NCBI GenBank assembly: GCA_052168315.1
Contig: JBQLZO010000062.1
Location: forward strand, 83,806-147,805
Length of the DNA: 64,000 nucleotides
Source of the DNA: JBQLZO01 sp052168315
Lineage (GTDB): Bacteria; Planctomycetota; Phycisphaerae; Phycisphaerales; UBA1924
Reading direction: 5' to 3'
Part shown: positions 35,625-44,229 of the stretch, one piece after another
How the letters are laid out: every line of letters starts with the position of its first letter
Position numbering within the stretch: the first letter of the stretch is position 1
The notes under the pieces: generated by a model
Seen by the model: the letters and a program-made list of their open reading frames with translations, nothing else
Told to the model about the DNA's origin: nothing
The model's database searches: none
Program-made: the position numbers and the translations under genes

Positions 35625-36365
35625 CTACCGACGCCGCCGGGCCGCAAACAGCCCGCCCAGCGCCAGCACGCCAACGCCACCCGGCGAAGGCACGAACTCA
35701 ATCTCGACCGGCGTGCTATACCGGGCCGTGTGCTCGAGTCCGGAGTCGAACAATGGGGCGAAGTTCCCGAGGTCCACCCCAAGACCCGCCCCGATCTGCA
35801 GCGTCGTGCTCGTCCCCTGCAGCAGGCCCGGGTCGAACTTCAGATCGAAGCAGATCACGAACGACTGGTTCGCCTGCGGCGTGCCCGGATCCACCGCCCC
35901 CACCACACCGCCGAATCCGAACCAGGTCGAGCCCGGCACCGGCGAACCAAGCGCTGGATCGGGAATCACGGGCCCATTCTGCCACCCCGTCGTCGAGTTC
36001 CCATCCGCGCCCATCACATCGAACGCCAGGATCGGATCGAACCCCACCACCTGCCCATCCGTCCGCGTCAGGATCCCCAGACGGATGTCATTCACATCCA
36101 CGCCGAACGGCAGCGGCGCCCCGGCGCTCCCCAGCCCGATCCCGCAGCTGCACGCGTGCGGGGTGCTCGTCGGGAAGATCGTTCCCAGCTCCACATACAA
36201 CTCGATCGACCCCTCCCCGCCCAGCACCTGCCAGGTCTTCGGCGGCTCCACCGGCGGCGGCTGCCCGCACGCCAGCGCCCGCCCCGGAACCGCCATCACC
36301 CCCACGCCCGCGAGCCCCGCGACGCAGCAGGCTCGCAACCATACCCTCGTCTCTTCACGATTCAT
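35625..36365 (-). CDS. Secreted protein with PEP-CTERM-like sorting signal
   Basis: A protein of 246 residues. The ATG at 36365 is 6 nt after AGAGGAG. A signal peptide runs to about residue 33 (AVPGRALACG). The middle is a beta-rich domain of unknown type (choice-of-anchor style). The last 21 residues are VPSPGG followed by a hydrophobic stretch and RRRR: the tripartite PEP-CTERM layout (motif, membrane helix, basic tail) recognised by exosortase EpsH/XrtA-type enzymes. No exosortase is in the window. A perfect palindrome ACTTCCGGAAGT lies 84 nt upstream (36449-36460). Confidence 0.8.
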   Translation of the reverse strand: MNREETRVWLRACCVAGLAGVGVMAVPGRALACGQPPPVEPPKTWQVLGGEGSIELYVELGTIFPTSTPHACSCGIGLGSAGAPLPFGVDVNDIRLGILTRTDGQVVGFDPILAFDVMGADGNSTTGWQNGPVIPDPALGSPVPGSTWFGFGGVVGAVDPGTPQANQSFVICFDLKFDPGLLQGTSTTLQIGAGLGVDLGNFAPLFDSGLEHTARYSTPVEIEFVPSPGGVGVLALGGLFAARRRR

Positions 36366-36832
36366 CACATTCTCCTCTCGCCAGGTCCCCCGTGCCCCTC
36401 ACGCCACCGTGTCACTTGTATTCGGGTTTCCCCTCTCAAGAATCCGTACTTCCGGAAGTGCCAAGACCCACACTACCCCGATAATCAGCGATGACAAATC
36501 ATTTCCACCCGAATCCATCACCTGCCGCACGATCGCACAAGCAACACTTCCCCGACTCACCTGACAACATCACGCCGCGCCATGCGTAACATCCACCCCC
36601 ATCCCCAACTTATGCAATATTGACATCCGCTGGCATCAACCCCACCGTGGCGCCGACGCCCGCCCAGCCGCTCCAGACCACCACCACGCCCACCCCATTT
36701 CCCGCGCGGCAATGGACCCGAACGCCCGGTGGCCCCACAATCACTTCCGCACGGCGCTCGCTCCCCGCCCCACCCGCTCCCGGAAGGACGGGCAACGCCC
36801 ACCGCACGCCCACACCGACCCAGAGGTTCCCG
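36366..36832. other. 467-bp divergent intergenic region, AT-richer than surroundings
   Basis: It separates the PEP-CTERM gene (minus) from the sigma factor gene (plus). It contains ACTTCCGGAAGT (36449-36460, perfect palindrome) and ATGCAATATTGACAT (36613-36627, palindromic CAATATTG core). No coding frame has a start signal. Confidence 0.5.
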
Positions 36833-37591
36833 ATGCTCAGCCAGTACTCAACAGGATTTATCGGGCGGCTCCGAGACAAGGACCCCGCCGCCTGGTACGA
36901 CCTCTGGGAGACCTTCGGCCCGGTCCTCCGCGCCCAGCTCACCAAGTGGGGGCGCGGGCGCATCGGCGCCGAAACCGTCCGCGACCTCTCCCAGGAAACC
37001 ATGGCCGCGCTCTCGGACTCCATCGACCGCTACGACCCCGCACGCGGCGCCCGATTCTCCACATGGCTCCTGGCCATCGCCAAGCACGCCCTCGGCGACG
37101 AGATGGACCGCCGGAACGCCCTCAAACGCGGCGGCGGCAAGAAAACCGCCTCCCTCGACGAGGCATGGATGGGCCAGGCCTCCAACGCCAAGCCCGACCA
37201 GGAGTACGAGGCCGCCGTCTTCGACGCCAAGGTCTGCGCCGCCATCCGGCTCATCGAACGCGAGGTCGACTTCACCGACTTCACCATCTACCAGATGCGG
37301 GTCCTCGAAGGACGCCCCGGCAAGGAAGTCGCCGCCGACCTCGGAACCTCCGAGCCCACCGTCTCCAGACGCCTGGACAAGGTCCGCACCACCCTCAGGG
37401 CCAGGCTCTCCGAGGTCATCGCCACCTACTCGTTCACCGCCGATGAGGCCCAGGAGGCCGAGCGAAAGAACCTCTCACCGGATCCGAACAAGGCTGAGAA
37501 CGCCCTCTTCGACGAGGCCATCGCCGAGGTGTACCACCGCGAGATGGAACGACGCCGGCGCGAGGAACTCACAGGGCACGGCGAGCACTGA
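36833..37591 (+). CDS. Sigma-70-family RNA polymerase sigma factor (ECF-like)
   Basis: A protein of 252 residues from the ATG at 36833 with AGAGG 6 nt upstream. Region 2: YDLWETFGPVLRAQLTKWG, ETVRDLSQETMAALSDSIDRYDPARGARFSTWLLAIAKHALGDEMDRR. Region 4: DFTIYQMRVLEGRPGKEVAADLGTSEPTVSRRLDKVRTTL. A 60-residue charged C-terminal extension follows. It is 46 nt upstream of a membrane-anchored protein kinase gene, an arrangement known for planctomycete sigma factors controlled by Ser/Thr kinases, so phosphorylation of the sigma factor is a reasonable inference. Confidence 0.88.
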   Translation: MLSQYSTGFIGRLRDKDPAAWYDLWETFGPVLRAQLTKWGRGRIGAETVRDLSQETMAALSDSIDRYDPARGARFSTWLLAIAKHALGDEMDRRNALKRGGGKKTASLDEAWMGQASNAKPDQEYEAAVFDAKVCAAIRLIEREVDFTDFTIYQMRVLEGRPGKEVAADLGTSEPTVSRRLDKVRTTLRARLSEVIATYSFTADEAQEAERKNLSPDPNKAENALFDEAIAEVYHREMERRRREELTGHGEH

Positions 37592-37636
37592 CGCCACCAC
37601 CACGCCCCGAACAAGGCCAAGCGGAGCACAGCAACG

Positions 37637-40384
37637 ATGGCAGGCGCATTCGGATTCTTCGGATTCATCATCCTCCTGCTCGTTGGCATCGCCGCCATCG
37701 TCCTGCTCATCATGCTCCTCATCCCCATGACCAAGGGCCTCTTCTGGCTCATCACCGCCGTCTTCAAGGCCATCGGCGCCGTCATCGTCCACTTCTTCCG
37801 ATTCATCTACGGCATGATCGCCGACGCCCTCCGCTTCGTCGGCGCCGTCATCACCGCCCTCGTCTTCGTCCCCCTCGTGCTCGCCAACATCGTCATCGGA
37901 CGCTGGTCCGCCTCCCGCCATTTCGGCGCAGCGCTCCAGGACGAGATCCGCACCGCCGGCGGATGCGTCTATCGCATCGCCATCGGGCACCCCGCACGAT
38001 TCCTCCTGCTCCACTCAGTCACCGAGGGCATCGAGAAGCGCATCCCCGAAGCCCTCGCCAACGCGCCCGGCTCCGACAAGCCCAAGAGCGCACGCTCAAA
38101 GTTCGACGGCTACACCATCGTCGGCTCCCTCGCCGGCGGTGGCTCGGGCGCCAAGCTCTACATCGCCGACCCCTCACCCGAGAAGGCCGCCGCCTTCGCG
38201 CGCAACGGCGCGATCGAAGTCGACCAGGTCGTCATCAAGTCCTTCTCCGTCCACGAGGGATCATCCCTCCCGCAGATCGTCCGCGAGAGCCGCTCCCTTG
38301 AGGCCGCGCGCAAGCTCGGGCTCGTGCTCGACCACGAGCTCAACGACGAGCGCTTCTTCTATGTCATGCCCTATGTCCCCGGCGACTCGCTCACCGTCGT
38401 CGCCAACAGGCTCCACGGCGCCTCCGGACCCACCGGGCTCGAGGGACGCAGGCTCCGCGACGCCATCGGATTCGTCGCCGACCTCGTCCACACGCTCGAC
38501 CGCTATCACCGCGGCGGGCTCTGGCACAAGGATGTCAAGCCCGACAACATCATCGTCTCCTCCGACGCCCGCGCGCACCTCGTCGACCTCGGGCTCGTCA
38601 CGCCACTCCGCTCCGCGATGACGCTCACCACCCACGGCACCGAGTACTTCCGCGACCCCGAGATGGTCCGCATGGCACTCCGCGGCGCCAAGGTCCACGA
38701 GATCGACGGCGGCAAGGTCGATGTCTACGGCGCCGGCGCTGTCCTCTACTCCGTCATCGAGAACTCGTTCCCCGCGCACGGCGAGCTCTCGAGGCTCACC
38801 AAGCGCTGCCCCGAGGCGCTCCGCTGGGTCATCCGCCGCTCCATGGCCGCCATGAACAAGCGGTACGACACCGCCGCGGACATGCTCGCAGACCTCCGCG
38901 CCATCCAGAACGCGCAAGACCCCTTCCTCCTCAAGCCCAAGGACCTGCCCTCCATGTCCGGGCGGTCCCTCGAAGAAACCACCGGATTCGCCGGGTACGA
39001 CGACAAGCGCGACCACGCCATCCACACGCCCCACACCCCGCACCCCGCGCCCGCGGCGGCACCCGCCGCCGTCCACGCCGCCGCCCACTCGCCCGCACCA
39101 CGCCACCCCCACGCCCCGCACGCGCCAACTCCCGGCCCCGCACCCCACCCCGGCGCACCCATCCGCATCCGCCTCAAGAACTGGTGGTCCGGCGCCTTCG
39201 ACACCATCCCCGCGCACGCACAAGCGCCCGCCCACCCCCACGCCCATCCCGCGCCCCCGCACCGCCCGCGCGCCCCGCGCCCGCCCATCAACCCCGACAC
39301 CCTCCCATCACCCACCGACTACTTCGCCGCCCGCGACTCCGTCCCCGCCGTCGGCCGCGCTGCCAACCGCCGCAACATCAACCACGAGCCCGGACGCACC
39401 GCGCACGCAATGCTCGCCAACGCCCAGAAGCGCGTCCGCGCCAAGCAGCAGGCCGCCGCAAAGCGCCGCCGCAAAGCCAACAGCGCGCGCCGCCGCTACA
39501 ACAACAACCCCAACGCCGGCGTCATCTTCGCCGCCTTCCTCTTCCTCGCCGTCATCGCCGGCATCGTCGCGCTGGTGATCCCGGGCGCACGCCAGGTCCG
39601 CCACGAGATCGAACTCGGCGTCAACGCCGCGGGCGCGGAGGGCCCCGTCTCACCGTCCATCAGCATCGCCGGCATCACCGTCACCGGACCGCGCACCATC
39701 GCGAGCATCGACGGCCAGCGCATCCGCATCGCCCCGCCCGTCCCATTCGCCCCCGGCGCCACACGCGAAACAACCTTCGCCGGCAGCGATGCACGCGATG
39801 GCATCATCGGATCCATCCAGCACCGCGTCCAGAACATCCGCCACGGCGCCCAGGAAATCGCAACCATCCTCACCGGCGAGCCCATCACCAGTGTCTCCGG
39901 CCCCCAGATCGCGCTCAGCGAAGACAACGCGACCGACCCGGCCGCGAACCCGGACGCCACCACCATCCTCCTCCTCAATGACCACCGGCTCGCCGCACCC
40001 AACGAACAGAACGATGCGCTCGCCGACATCGTCGCGCGCCTCCGAGACAACGGCTACGAAGTCCTCGGGCTCACCGCGCAACCGCACGAGATCGAACAAC
40101 TCGCCAAGGCCCGCAAGATGATCGGCACCTCCGGACCCCAGGACGCTCAGGCATGGGCACGCCTCCAGGCGTGGATGAGCGACCCCGCCGCCCAGAACAA
40201 CACGCCCGACGCCATCCTCTGGATCCCCAACGAGGCCGACGGCCCGTGGCGCCTCGTCCCCGATGCGGACCTGTCCATCACCGAGAGAACCGCGCTCATG
40301 CGCACCCTCGTCGGACAGCCCGATCCCCCCGCCACCACCCGCCCAGCGAACACGCCCGCCGCCCCGCGGCTCAACGGCGTCTGA
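37637..40384 (+). CDS. Membrane-anchored Ser/Thr protein kinase-like protein
   Basis: A protein of 915 residues. Three hydrophobic helices occupy residues 7-88. The kinase domain (about 157-420) has a Gly-rich loop GSLAGGGSGAKLYIAD (163-178), VVIK (K201), WHKDVKPDNIIV (catalytic Asp, 297-307), a DLG in place of DFG (317-319), GTEYFRDPE and DVYGAGAVLYS. A Pro/His/Ala-rich linker (440-560), a basic segment, another membrane helix (about 628-650) and a C-terminal soluble domain (660-915) of unknown type follow. The kinase thus faces one side and the final domain the other, as in sensor kinases such as PknB. It follows the sigma factor gene by 46 nt. Confidence 0.88.
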   Translation: MAGAFGFFGFIILLLVGIAAIVLLIMLLIPMTKGLFWLITAVFKAIGAVIVHFFRFIYGMIADALRFVGAVITALVFVPLVLANIVIGRWSASRHFGAALQDEIRTAGGCVYRIAIGHPARFLLLHSVTEGIEKRIPEALANAPGSDKPKSARSKFDGYTIVGSLAGGGSGAKLYIADPSPEKAAAFARNGAIEVDQVVIKSFSVHEGSSLPQIVRESRSLEAARKLGLVLDHELNDERFFYVMPYVPGDSLTVVANRLHGASGPTGLEGRRLRDAIGFVADLVHTLDRYHRGGLWHKDVKPDNIIVSSDARAHLVDLGLVTPLRSAMTLTTHGTEYFRDPEMVRMALRGAKVHEIDGGKVDVYGAGAVLYSVIENSFPAHGELSRLTKRCPEALRWVIRRSMAAMNKRYDTAADMLADLRAIQNAQDPFLLKPKDLPSMSGRSLEETTGFAGYDDKRDHAIHTPHTPHPAPAAAPAAVHAAAHSPAPRHPHAPHAPTPGPAPHPGAPIRIRLKNWWSGAFDTIPAHAQAPAHPHAHPAPPHRPRAPRPPINPDTLPSPTDYFAARDSVPAVGRAANRRNINHEPGRTAHAMLANAQKRVRAKQQAAAKRRRKANSARRRYNNNPNAGVIFAAFLFLAVIAGIVALVIPGARQVRHEIELGVNAAGAEGPVSPSISIAGITVTGPRTIASIDGQRIRIAPPVPFAPGATRETTFAGSDARDGIIGSIQHRVQNIRHGAQEIATILTGEPITSVSGPQIALSEDNATDPAANPDATTILLLNDHRLAAPNEQNDALADIVARLRDNGYEVLGLTAQPHEIEQLAKARKMIGTSGPQDAQAWARLQAWMSDPAAQNNTPDAILWIPNEADGPWRLVPDADLSITERTALMRTLVGQPDPPATTRPANTPAAPRLNGV

Positions 40385-40648
40385 AGCGCACCCGACCCCC
40401 GCCACCACATCCACGACCACCACGAACAAGACCTCCACCGGGCGCCCCACCAATCTCGGACCCTCCCGCACCCCCCACGCGGGATGCCGCCGCGCCATCA
40501 CCAACCCAACCTCCCGCCATCACCGCGTCACCACCGCGCCCGATGCCGCATCGCCGTCTACCCTGTGCCCTCCGCACCACACCGCACACACACGGGCGCG
40601 CACCAAAGCACGAACGCGCCGGGCCCGACGCCAAGGAGAGCACACACC

Positions 40649-41266
40649 ATGAACAAGGCCACCAACATCCACTGGCACGAGGGCAACCTCACCCGCGATG
40701 AACGCTGGAAGACCCTCGCCTGCACCGGCGCCACCATGTGGTTCACCGGGCTCTCGGCCTCCGGAAAGTCCACCATCGCCTCCGCACTCGAGCAGGTCCT
40801 CGTCCAGCGCGGCATCAACGCCTACCGGCTCGACGGCGACAACATCCGCTTCGGGCTCAACAAGAACCTCGGCTTCTCCGCCGAAGACCGCGCCGAGAAC
40901 ATCCGCCGCATCGGCGAGGTCTGCAAGCTCTTCGCCGACAACGGCTCCGTCGCGCTCGCCTCCTTCATCAGCCCCTACACCGCCGACCGCGACGCCGCGC
41001 GCAAGCTCCACGAGGATGCCGGGCTCAAGTTCATCGAGGTCTTCGTCAACACCCCCATCGAGGTCTGCGAGCAGCGCGACCCCAAGGGCCTGTACAAGAA
41101 GGCCCGCGCCGGCGAGATCAAGGGTTTCACCGGCATCGACGACCCGTACGAGGCGCCGACGCGAGCCGAACTCGTGCTCGACCCGGGCAAGCAGTCCGTG
41201 GAGGAATGCGTCCAGCACTGCCTCGAAGCGCTGGCCAAAGCCGGAGTGGCCTCGCCCAACGCCTGA
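40649..41266 (+). CDS. cysC: Adenylylsulfate (APS) kinase
   Basis: A protein of 205 residues with AAGGAG 10 nt before the ATG. Motifs: IHWHEGNLTRDER, GLSASGKST (Walker A, about 36-44), LDGDNIRFGLNKNLGFSAEDRAENIRR, FISPYTADRDAARK, and GLYKKARAGEIKGFTGIDDPYE. It phosphorylates APS to PAPS for sulfate assimilation or sulfation. No cysN/cysD is in the window. The PAP-phosphatase-like gene 1.5 kb downstream would remove the by-product PAP. Confidence 0.95.
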   Translation: MNKATNIHWHEGNLTRDERWKTLACTGATMWFTGLSASGKSTIASALEQVLVQRGINAYRLDGDNIRFGLNKNLGFSAEDRAENIRRIGEVCKLFADNGSVALASFISPYTADRDAARKLHEDAGLKFIEVFVNTPIEVCEQRDPKGLYKKARAGEIKGFTGIDDPYEAPTRAELVLDPGKQSVEECVQHCLEALAKAGVASPNA

Positions 41267-41307
41267 GCGCCGCGCCCTCCATCGCCCACGACAACCCATC
41301 GCTCTCC

Positions 41308-41342
41308 ACGACGATCGGACCGCCCAGCGGTCCGGTCGTCGT
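41308..41342. terminator. Bidirectional hairpin between cysC and the convergent gene
   Basis: A 16-bp stem with one G-T pair (41308-41323 with 41327-41342) and a 3-nt loop. It begins 42 nt after the cysC stop and ends 5 nt before the stop of the opposing gene. No T tract. Confidence 0.65.
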
Positions 41343-41347
41343 TCGGT

Positions 41348-41848
41348 TCAGCGCCAGTACCGCTCGCGCTGGGCGCGGGTCAGGGCGGCGTAGGCCGTCG
41401 TGTCGCTCGCGAGCCGATCGAGATAGTCCAGGGCGAGCTCCCAAGACATGACCTCGCGCTCCCGCGCGCTGATCAGCCCGAGGATCTGCTGCGCGTGCCA
41501 GCCGAACATGTACACCTGTGTGTGCCTCGGCACCGCGTTGTTGTTCGCCAGGATCGCCAGGTGCTCGATCTCGATCAGCATCACATGGAACCGCGATTCC
41601 ATGACTGCGTCGTCCGGATCGCGCTTGTGCGTGTCGGCTTCGATCGCGGCGATATTCGAGACGATGTACCCATCGCGTTCGAAGAGCCGGTCGTGCGCCT
41701 CGATGAACCGCGCGATGTTCTCGATCCGATGGTTCCGCCGCAGAAGCAGCGAATTCACAACGAACACAAGCAGGGCAACCAGCGCGGCGACGACCGTGGC
41801 GTAGTTCCGCAGCTCGTCGCTCCCCATGCCCAGCGTCTCAATCGCCAT
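41348..41848 (-). CDS. Single-helix membrane protein, unknown function
   Basis: A protein of 166 residues. One N-terminal membrane helix (YATVVAALVALLVFVVNSLLL, about 16-36) is followed by a helical soluble domain (FIEAHDRLF, IEIEHLAILANN, VYMFGWHAQQILGLI). This resembles small DUF4760-type proteins that recur near transport or phage-defence genes, but no such neighbours are here. It overlaps the preceding gene by 11 nt, so translation is coupled. Function unknown. Confidence 0.65.
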   Translation of the reverse strand: MAIETLGMGSDELRNYATVVAALVALLVFVVNSLLLRRNHRIENIARFIEAHDRLFERDGYIVSNIAAIEADTHKRDPDDAVMESRFHVMLIEIEHLAILANNNAVPRHTQVYMFGWHAQQILGLISAREREVMSWELALDYLDRLASDTTAYAALTRAQRERYWR

Positions 41849-42551
41849 CGCCGACCCGTTCGAGCGTCGTCCGGAAGCCCTGGTTGACCAGCGTCATCCG
41901 GCCGCCCGCGATCGACCAGGTCGAATTCGTGAGATAGTCCGACCCGTTGATGATCAGCGTGTTCCCCACCACGCGGAAGGTCTCCGAATCCACGCGCATG
42001 CTCCCATCGGAGTAATGCGTCGTGGTGATCACATGCCCGTTGGGCTGGAAATGCAGCGTCATGGAATGGAACTGGCGGCGCGGCGGCGGCGTCATCGAGG
42101 TCACACGCCAGGCGGTGTCGACCAGCGGCCGCATCTGATCCGTCGAACTCGGCCACGCGGGAGGCACGAAGGTGCCCGTCGTCTGGGCCGACGCGGACGC
42201 CTGCGCCTCGAGCTCGGCCTGCCTCGACTCGAGATCACGGATCGCGGCCTGATGCTCGCGGTCGCGACGGGCACGCTCGGCATCCCGTCGAGCCTGCTCC
42301 TCGCGGGCGGCCCCGCGGTCCATCTCGTTGCCGATCATGTACCCGGCGCCCGTGCCCACCGCCGCCCCGATGAGCGTCCCCGTCGTGTTCCGACCGACCG
42401 CCTGCCCCATCAACGCGCCGATCCCGCCCCCGGCCACCGCTCCCGTCTGCGCGCTCGACGAGCACCCCCCCTGCCAGATCACAGCGCAGCACGAAACCAG
42501 CACGAGGCAGAACCGTCCGGCCACGGAAGCAACAGTTTGTGATGTGTTCAT
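41838..42551 (-). CDS. Glycine-zipper outer-membrane lipoprotein with lipocalin-like C-domain
   Basis: A protein of 237 residues. TAGGA lies 8 nt before the ATG. A signal peptide ends at WQGGCSS, a weak lipobox. Residues 35-75 are a glycine zipper (GAVAGGGIGALMGQAVGRNTTGTLIGAAVGTGAGYMIG), as in SlyB/Rcs-type lipoproteins. An Arg/Glu coiled coil (80-115) and a beta-rich domain (140-235; VTSMTPPPRRQFHSMTLHF...) follow, like lipocalin-type stress domains. It is probably anchored in the outer membrane and may form a membrane-spanning oligomer through the zipper. Confidence 0.75.
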   Translation of the reverse strand: MNTSQTVASVAGRFCLVLVSCCAVIWQGGCSSSAQTGAVAGGGIGALMGQAVGRNTTGTLIGAAVGTGAGYMIGNEMDRGAAREEQARRDAERARRDREHQAAIRDLESRQAELEAQASASAQTTGTFVPPAWPSSTDQMRPLVDTAWRVTSMTPPPRRQFHSMTLHFQPNGHVITTTHYSDGSMRVDSETFRVVGNTLIINGSDYLTNSTWSIAGGRMTLVNQGFRTTLERVGDGD

Positions 42552-42735
42552 GGAAAAATCCTACCAACGAGGCCACCCCGTCGCGCACAGGAATCGGGCC
42601 GACAAGAGCGACCCGAGGCCCGCACAGGGAAAACCCCGCCGGCCCGCCGTACCCGAACAACACCGCCGAGAGAGCCCCACCCGCCCGGTGCCAAGTCCGC
42701 TTGCCCCGGAGCGCCGACCCCGGCATCCTCTCGGC

Positions 42736-43797
42736 ATGACCGACTACATCCATGCCATCGAAGCCGCGAAACTGGCCGTCGCCCGGGCCTGCGTGGTCTG
42801 CCGCAGCGTCCAGCGCCAGCTCGACTCCGTCCGCGCCTCCTTCAAAGACGACAAGTCACCCGTCACCGTCGCCGACTACGCCTCGCAGGCCGTCGTCGTC
42901 TGGACCCTCACCGACATGCTCGGCGCCACCCCCATCGTCGGCGAAGAGTCCGCCGATGACCTCCGCGCCCAGCTCGCCGCCGGCGACACCCGGCAGGCCG
43001 ATGCCGTCCTCAACGCGGTCCACCGCGTCCTCCCGGACCTCGACCTCGACACCATCCTCGACGCCATCGACGCCGGAAACAGCCAGACCCCGCCCCACCA
43101 CCACCCCTTCTGGACCCTCGACCCCATCGACGGCACCAAGGGGTTCCTCAGGGCCGGCCAGTACGCCGTCTCGCTCGCGTGGATCGAGCACTCCAGGCCC
43201 ATCATCGGCGCGCTCGGATGCCCCAACCTCTCCACCGACCTCTCACACCCCATCGAAGAGCCACACCCCACCGGATCCATCTACCTCGCCGAGGCCGGCA
43301 ACGGCGTCTACGAACTCCACGCCGACGATGACCTCACCGCCGCCAGCGCCACGCCCACCCGCCTCCGCCGCCTGCCCCGCGCAGAGGGCCAACCCCTCAG
43401 AATGTGCGAATCCGTCGAAGCCGCGCACACCTCCCACGACGACGCCGAACGCATCATCGAACGACTCGGCGAGCCCGCGCAGCCCATCAGGCTCGACGGC
43501 CAGGGAAAGTACGCCGTCGTCGCACGAGGACAGGCCGACTTCTACCTCCGGCTCCCCAGAACCCCCAAGCCCGGCAAGACCCGGTACATCGAAAAAATCT
43601 GGGACCACGCCGCCGGAGCCCTCGTCGCCGCAGAACTCGGATGCACAGTCTCAGACACGAACGCCGAACCTCTCGACTTCTCCCACGGCACCGAACTTCG
43701 GGCGAACGCCGGCATCATCGTCGCCGATCCCGCCCTCCACGCCAGAATCCTCGAGGTCATCGAGCGACTCGGTATCAACTATGAAATCGGTTCGTAG
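42736..43797 (+). CDS. 3'(2'),5'-bisphosphate nucleotidase / inositol-phosphatase family
   Basis: A protein of 353 residues. The metal-binding signature is complete: KSPVTVADYASQ, IVGEES (Glu ligands), LDPIDGTKGFLRAGQYAVSLAW (D-G-T motif) and IEKIWDHAAGALVA. The length and KGFLRAGQYA segment match HAL2/CysQ-type enzymes that convert PAP to AMP, rather than the shorter inositol monophosphatases. Near cysC this would clear PAP. Substrate is inferred. It diverges from the lipoprotein gene. Confidence 0.85.
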   Translation: MTDYIHAIEAAKLAVARACVVCRSVQRQLDSVRASFKDDKSPVTVADYASQAVVVWTLTDMLGATPIVGEESADDLRAQLAAGDTRQADAVLNAVHRVLPDLDLDTILDAIDAGNSQTPPHHHPFWTLDPIDGTKGFLRAGQYAVSLAWIEHSRPIIGALGCPNLSTDLSHPIEEPHPTGSIYLAEAGNGVYELHADDDLTAASATPTRLRRLPRAEGQPLRMCESVEAAHTSHDDAERIIERLGEPAQPIRLDGQGKYAVVARGQADFYLRLPRTPKPGKTRYIEKIWDHAAGALVAAELGCTVSDTNAEPLDFSHGTELRANAGIIVADPALHARILEVIERLGINYEIGS

Positions 43798-44229
43798 TAT
43801 GATCGGGAAATCGCCGTTCTGAGAAGCGCCAAGCCGCTTCCAGCACCCCCGCATTCTCCCGCCAAGCACCCGAGAAGACCCGCGCATCACCATTGAATGT
43901 CGATATTCTCGGTCATTCGCCCGACATTTTCTGGCACAACCTCAAATTTCGCGATATTCTCACCCGTGAAGATCTCTCTCTCCTCCAGCGGGATGCCGTT
44001 CGAGCGGCATCCCGCTTGTGTTTTTCCCGCAACGCCACGCCTGTCAAACAGGACGCCAGCGCCCCCACGCGTTGCCTGAACGCAACGTCGCAGAGGCGGC
44101 CGAGCGCCACGCGACAGGTCGCGCCGGCGCCACATCATCACACCAACACCATCATCGCCCCGCCCCTGCCACGACCCCCGCTCGCGCTGCGCATCCCACC
44201 GCCCGATCACCGCCCCGCGACCACCCTAA
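43798..44229. other. 432-bp intergenic region with AT-rich block and terminator
   Basis: It lies between convergent genes. 43893-43980 is clearly AT-richer than the flanks; CGATATTCTC occurs twice (near 43901 and 43952), and GAATGTCGATATTC (43895-43908) is a near-palindrome. An intrinsic terminator follows at 43987. A small RNA ending there is possible, but the promoter is not clear (best -10 candidate TATGAT at 43798-43803, no good -35). Confidence 0.45.
43987..44025 (+). terminator. Intrinsic terminator with T tract
   Basis: A perfect 12-bp stem AGCGGGATGCCG / CGGCATCCCGCT, 6-nt loop, then TGTGTTTTT. It is 190 nt after the nucleotidase stop, farther than expected for its own terminator, which hints at a transcript starting in between. 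Confidence 0.85.
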
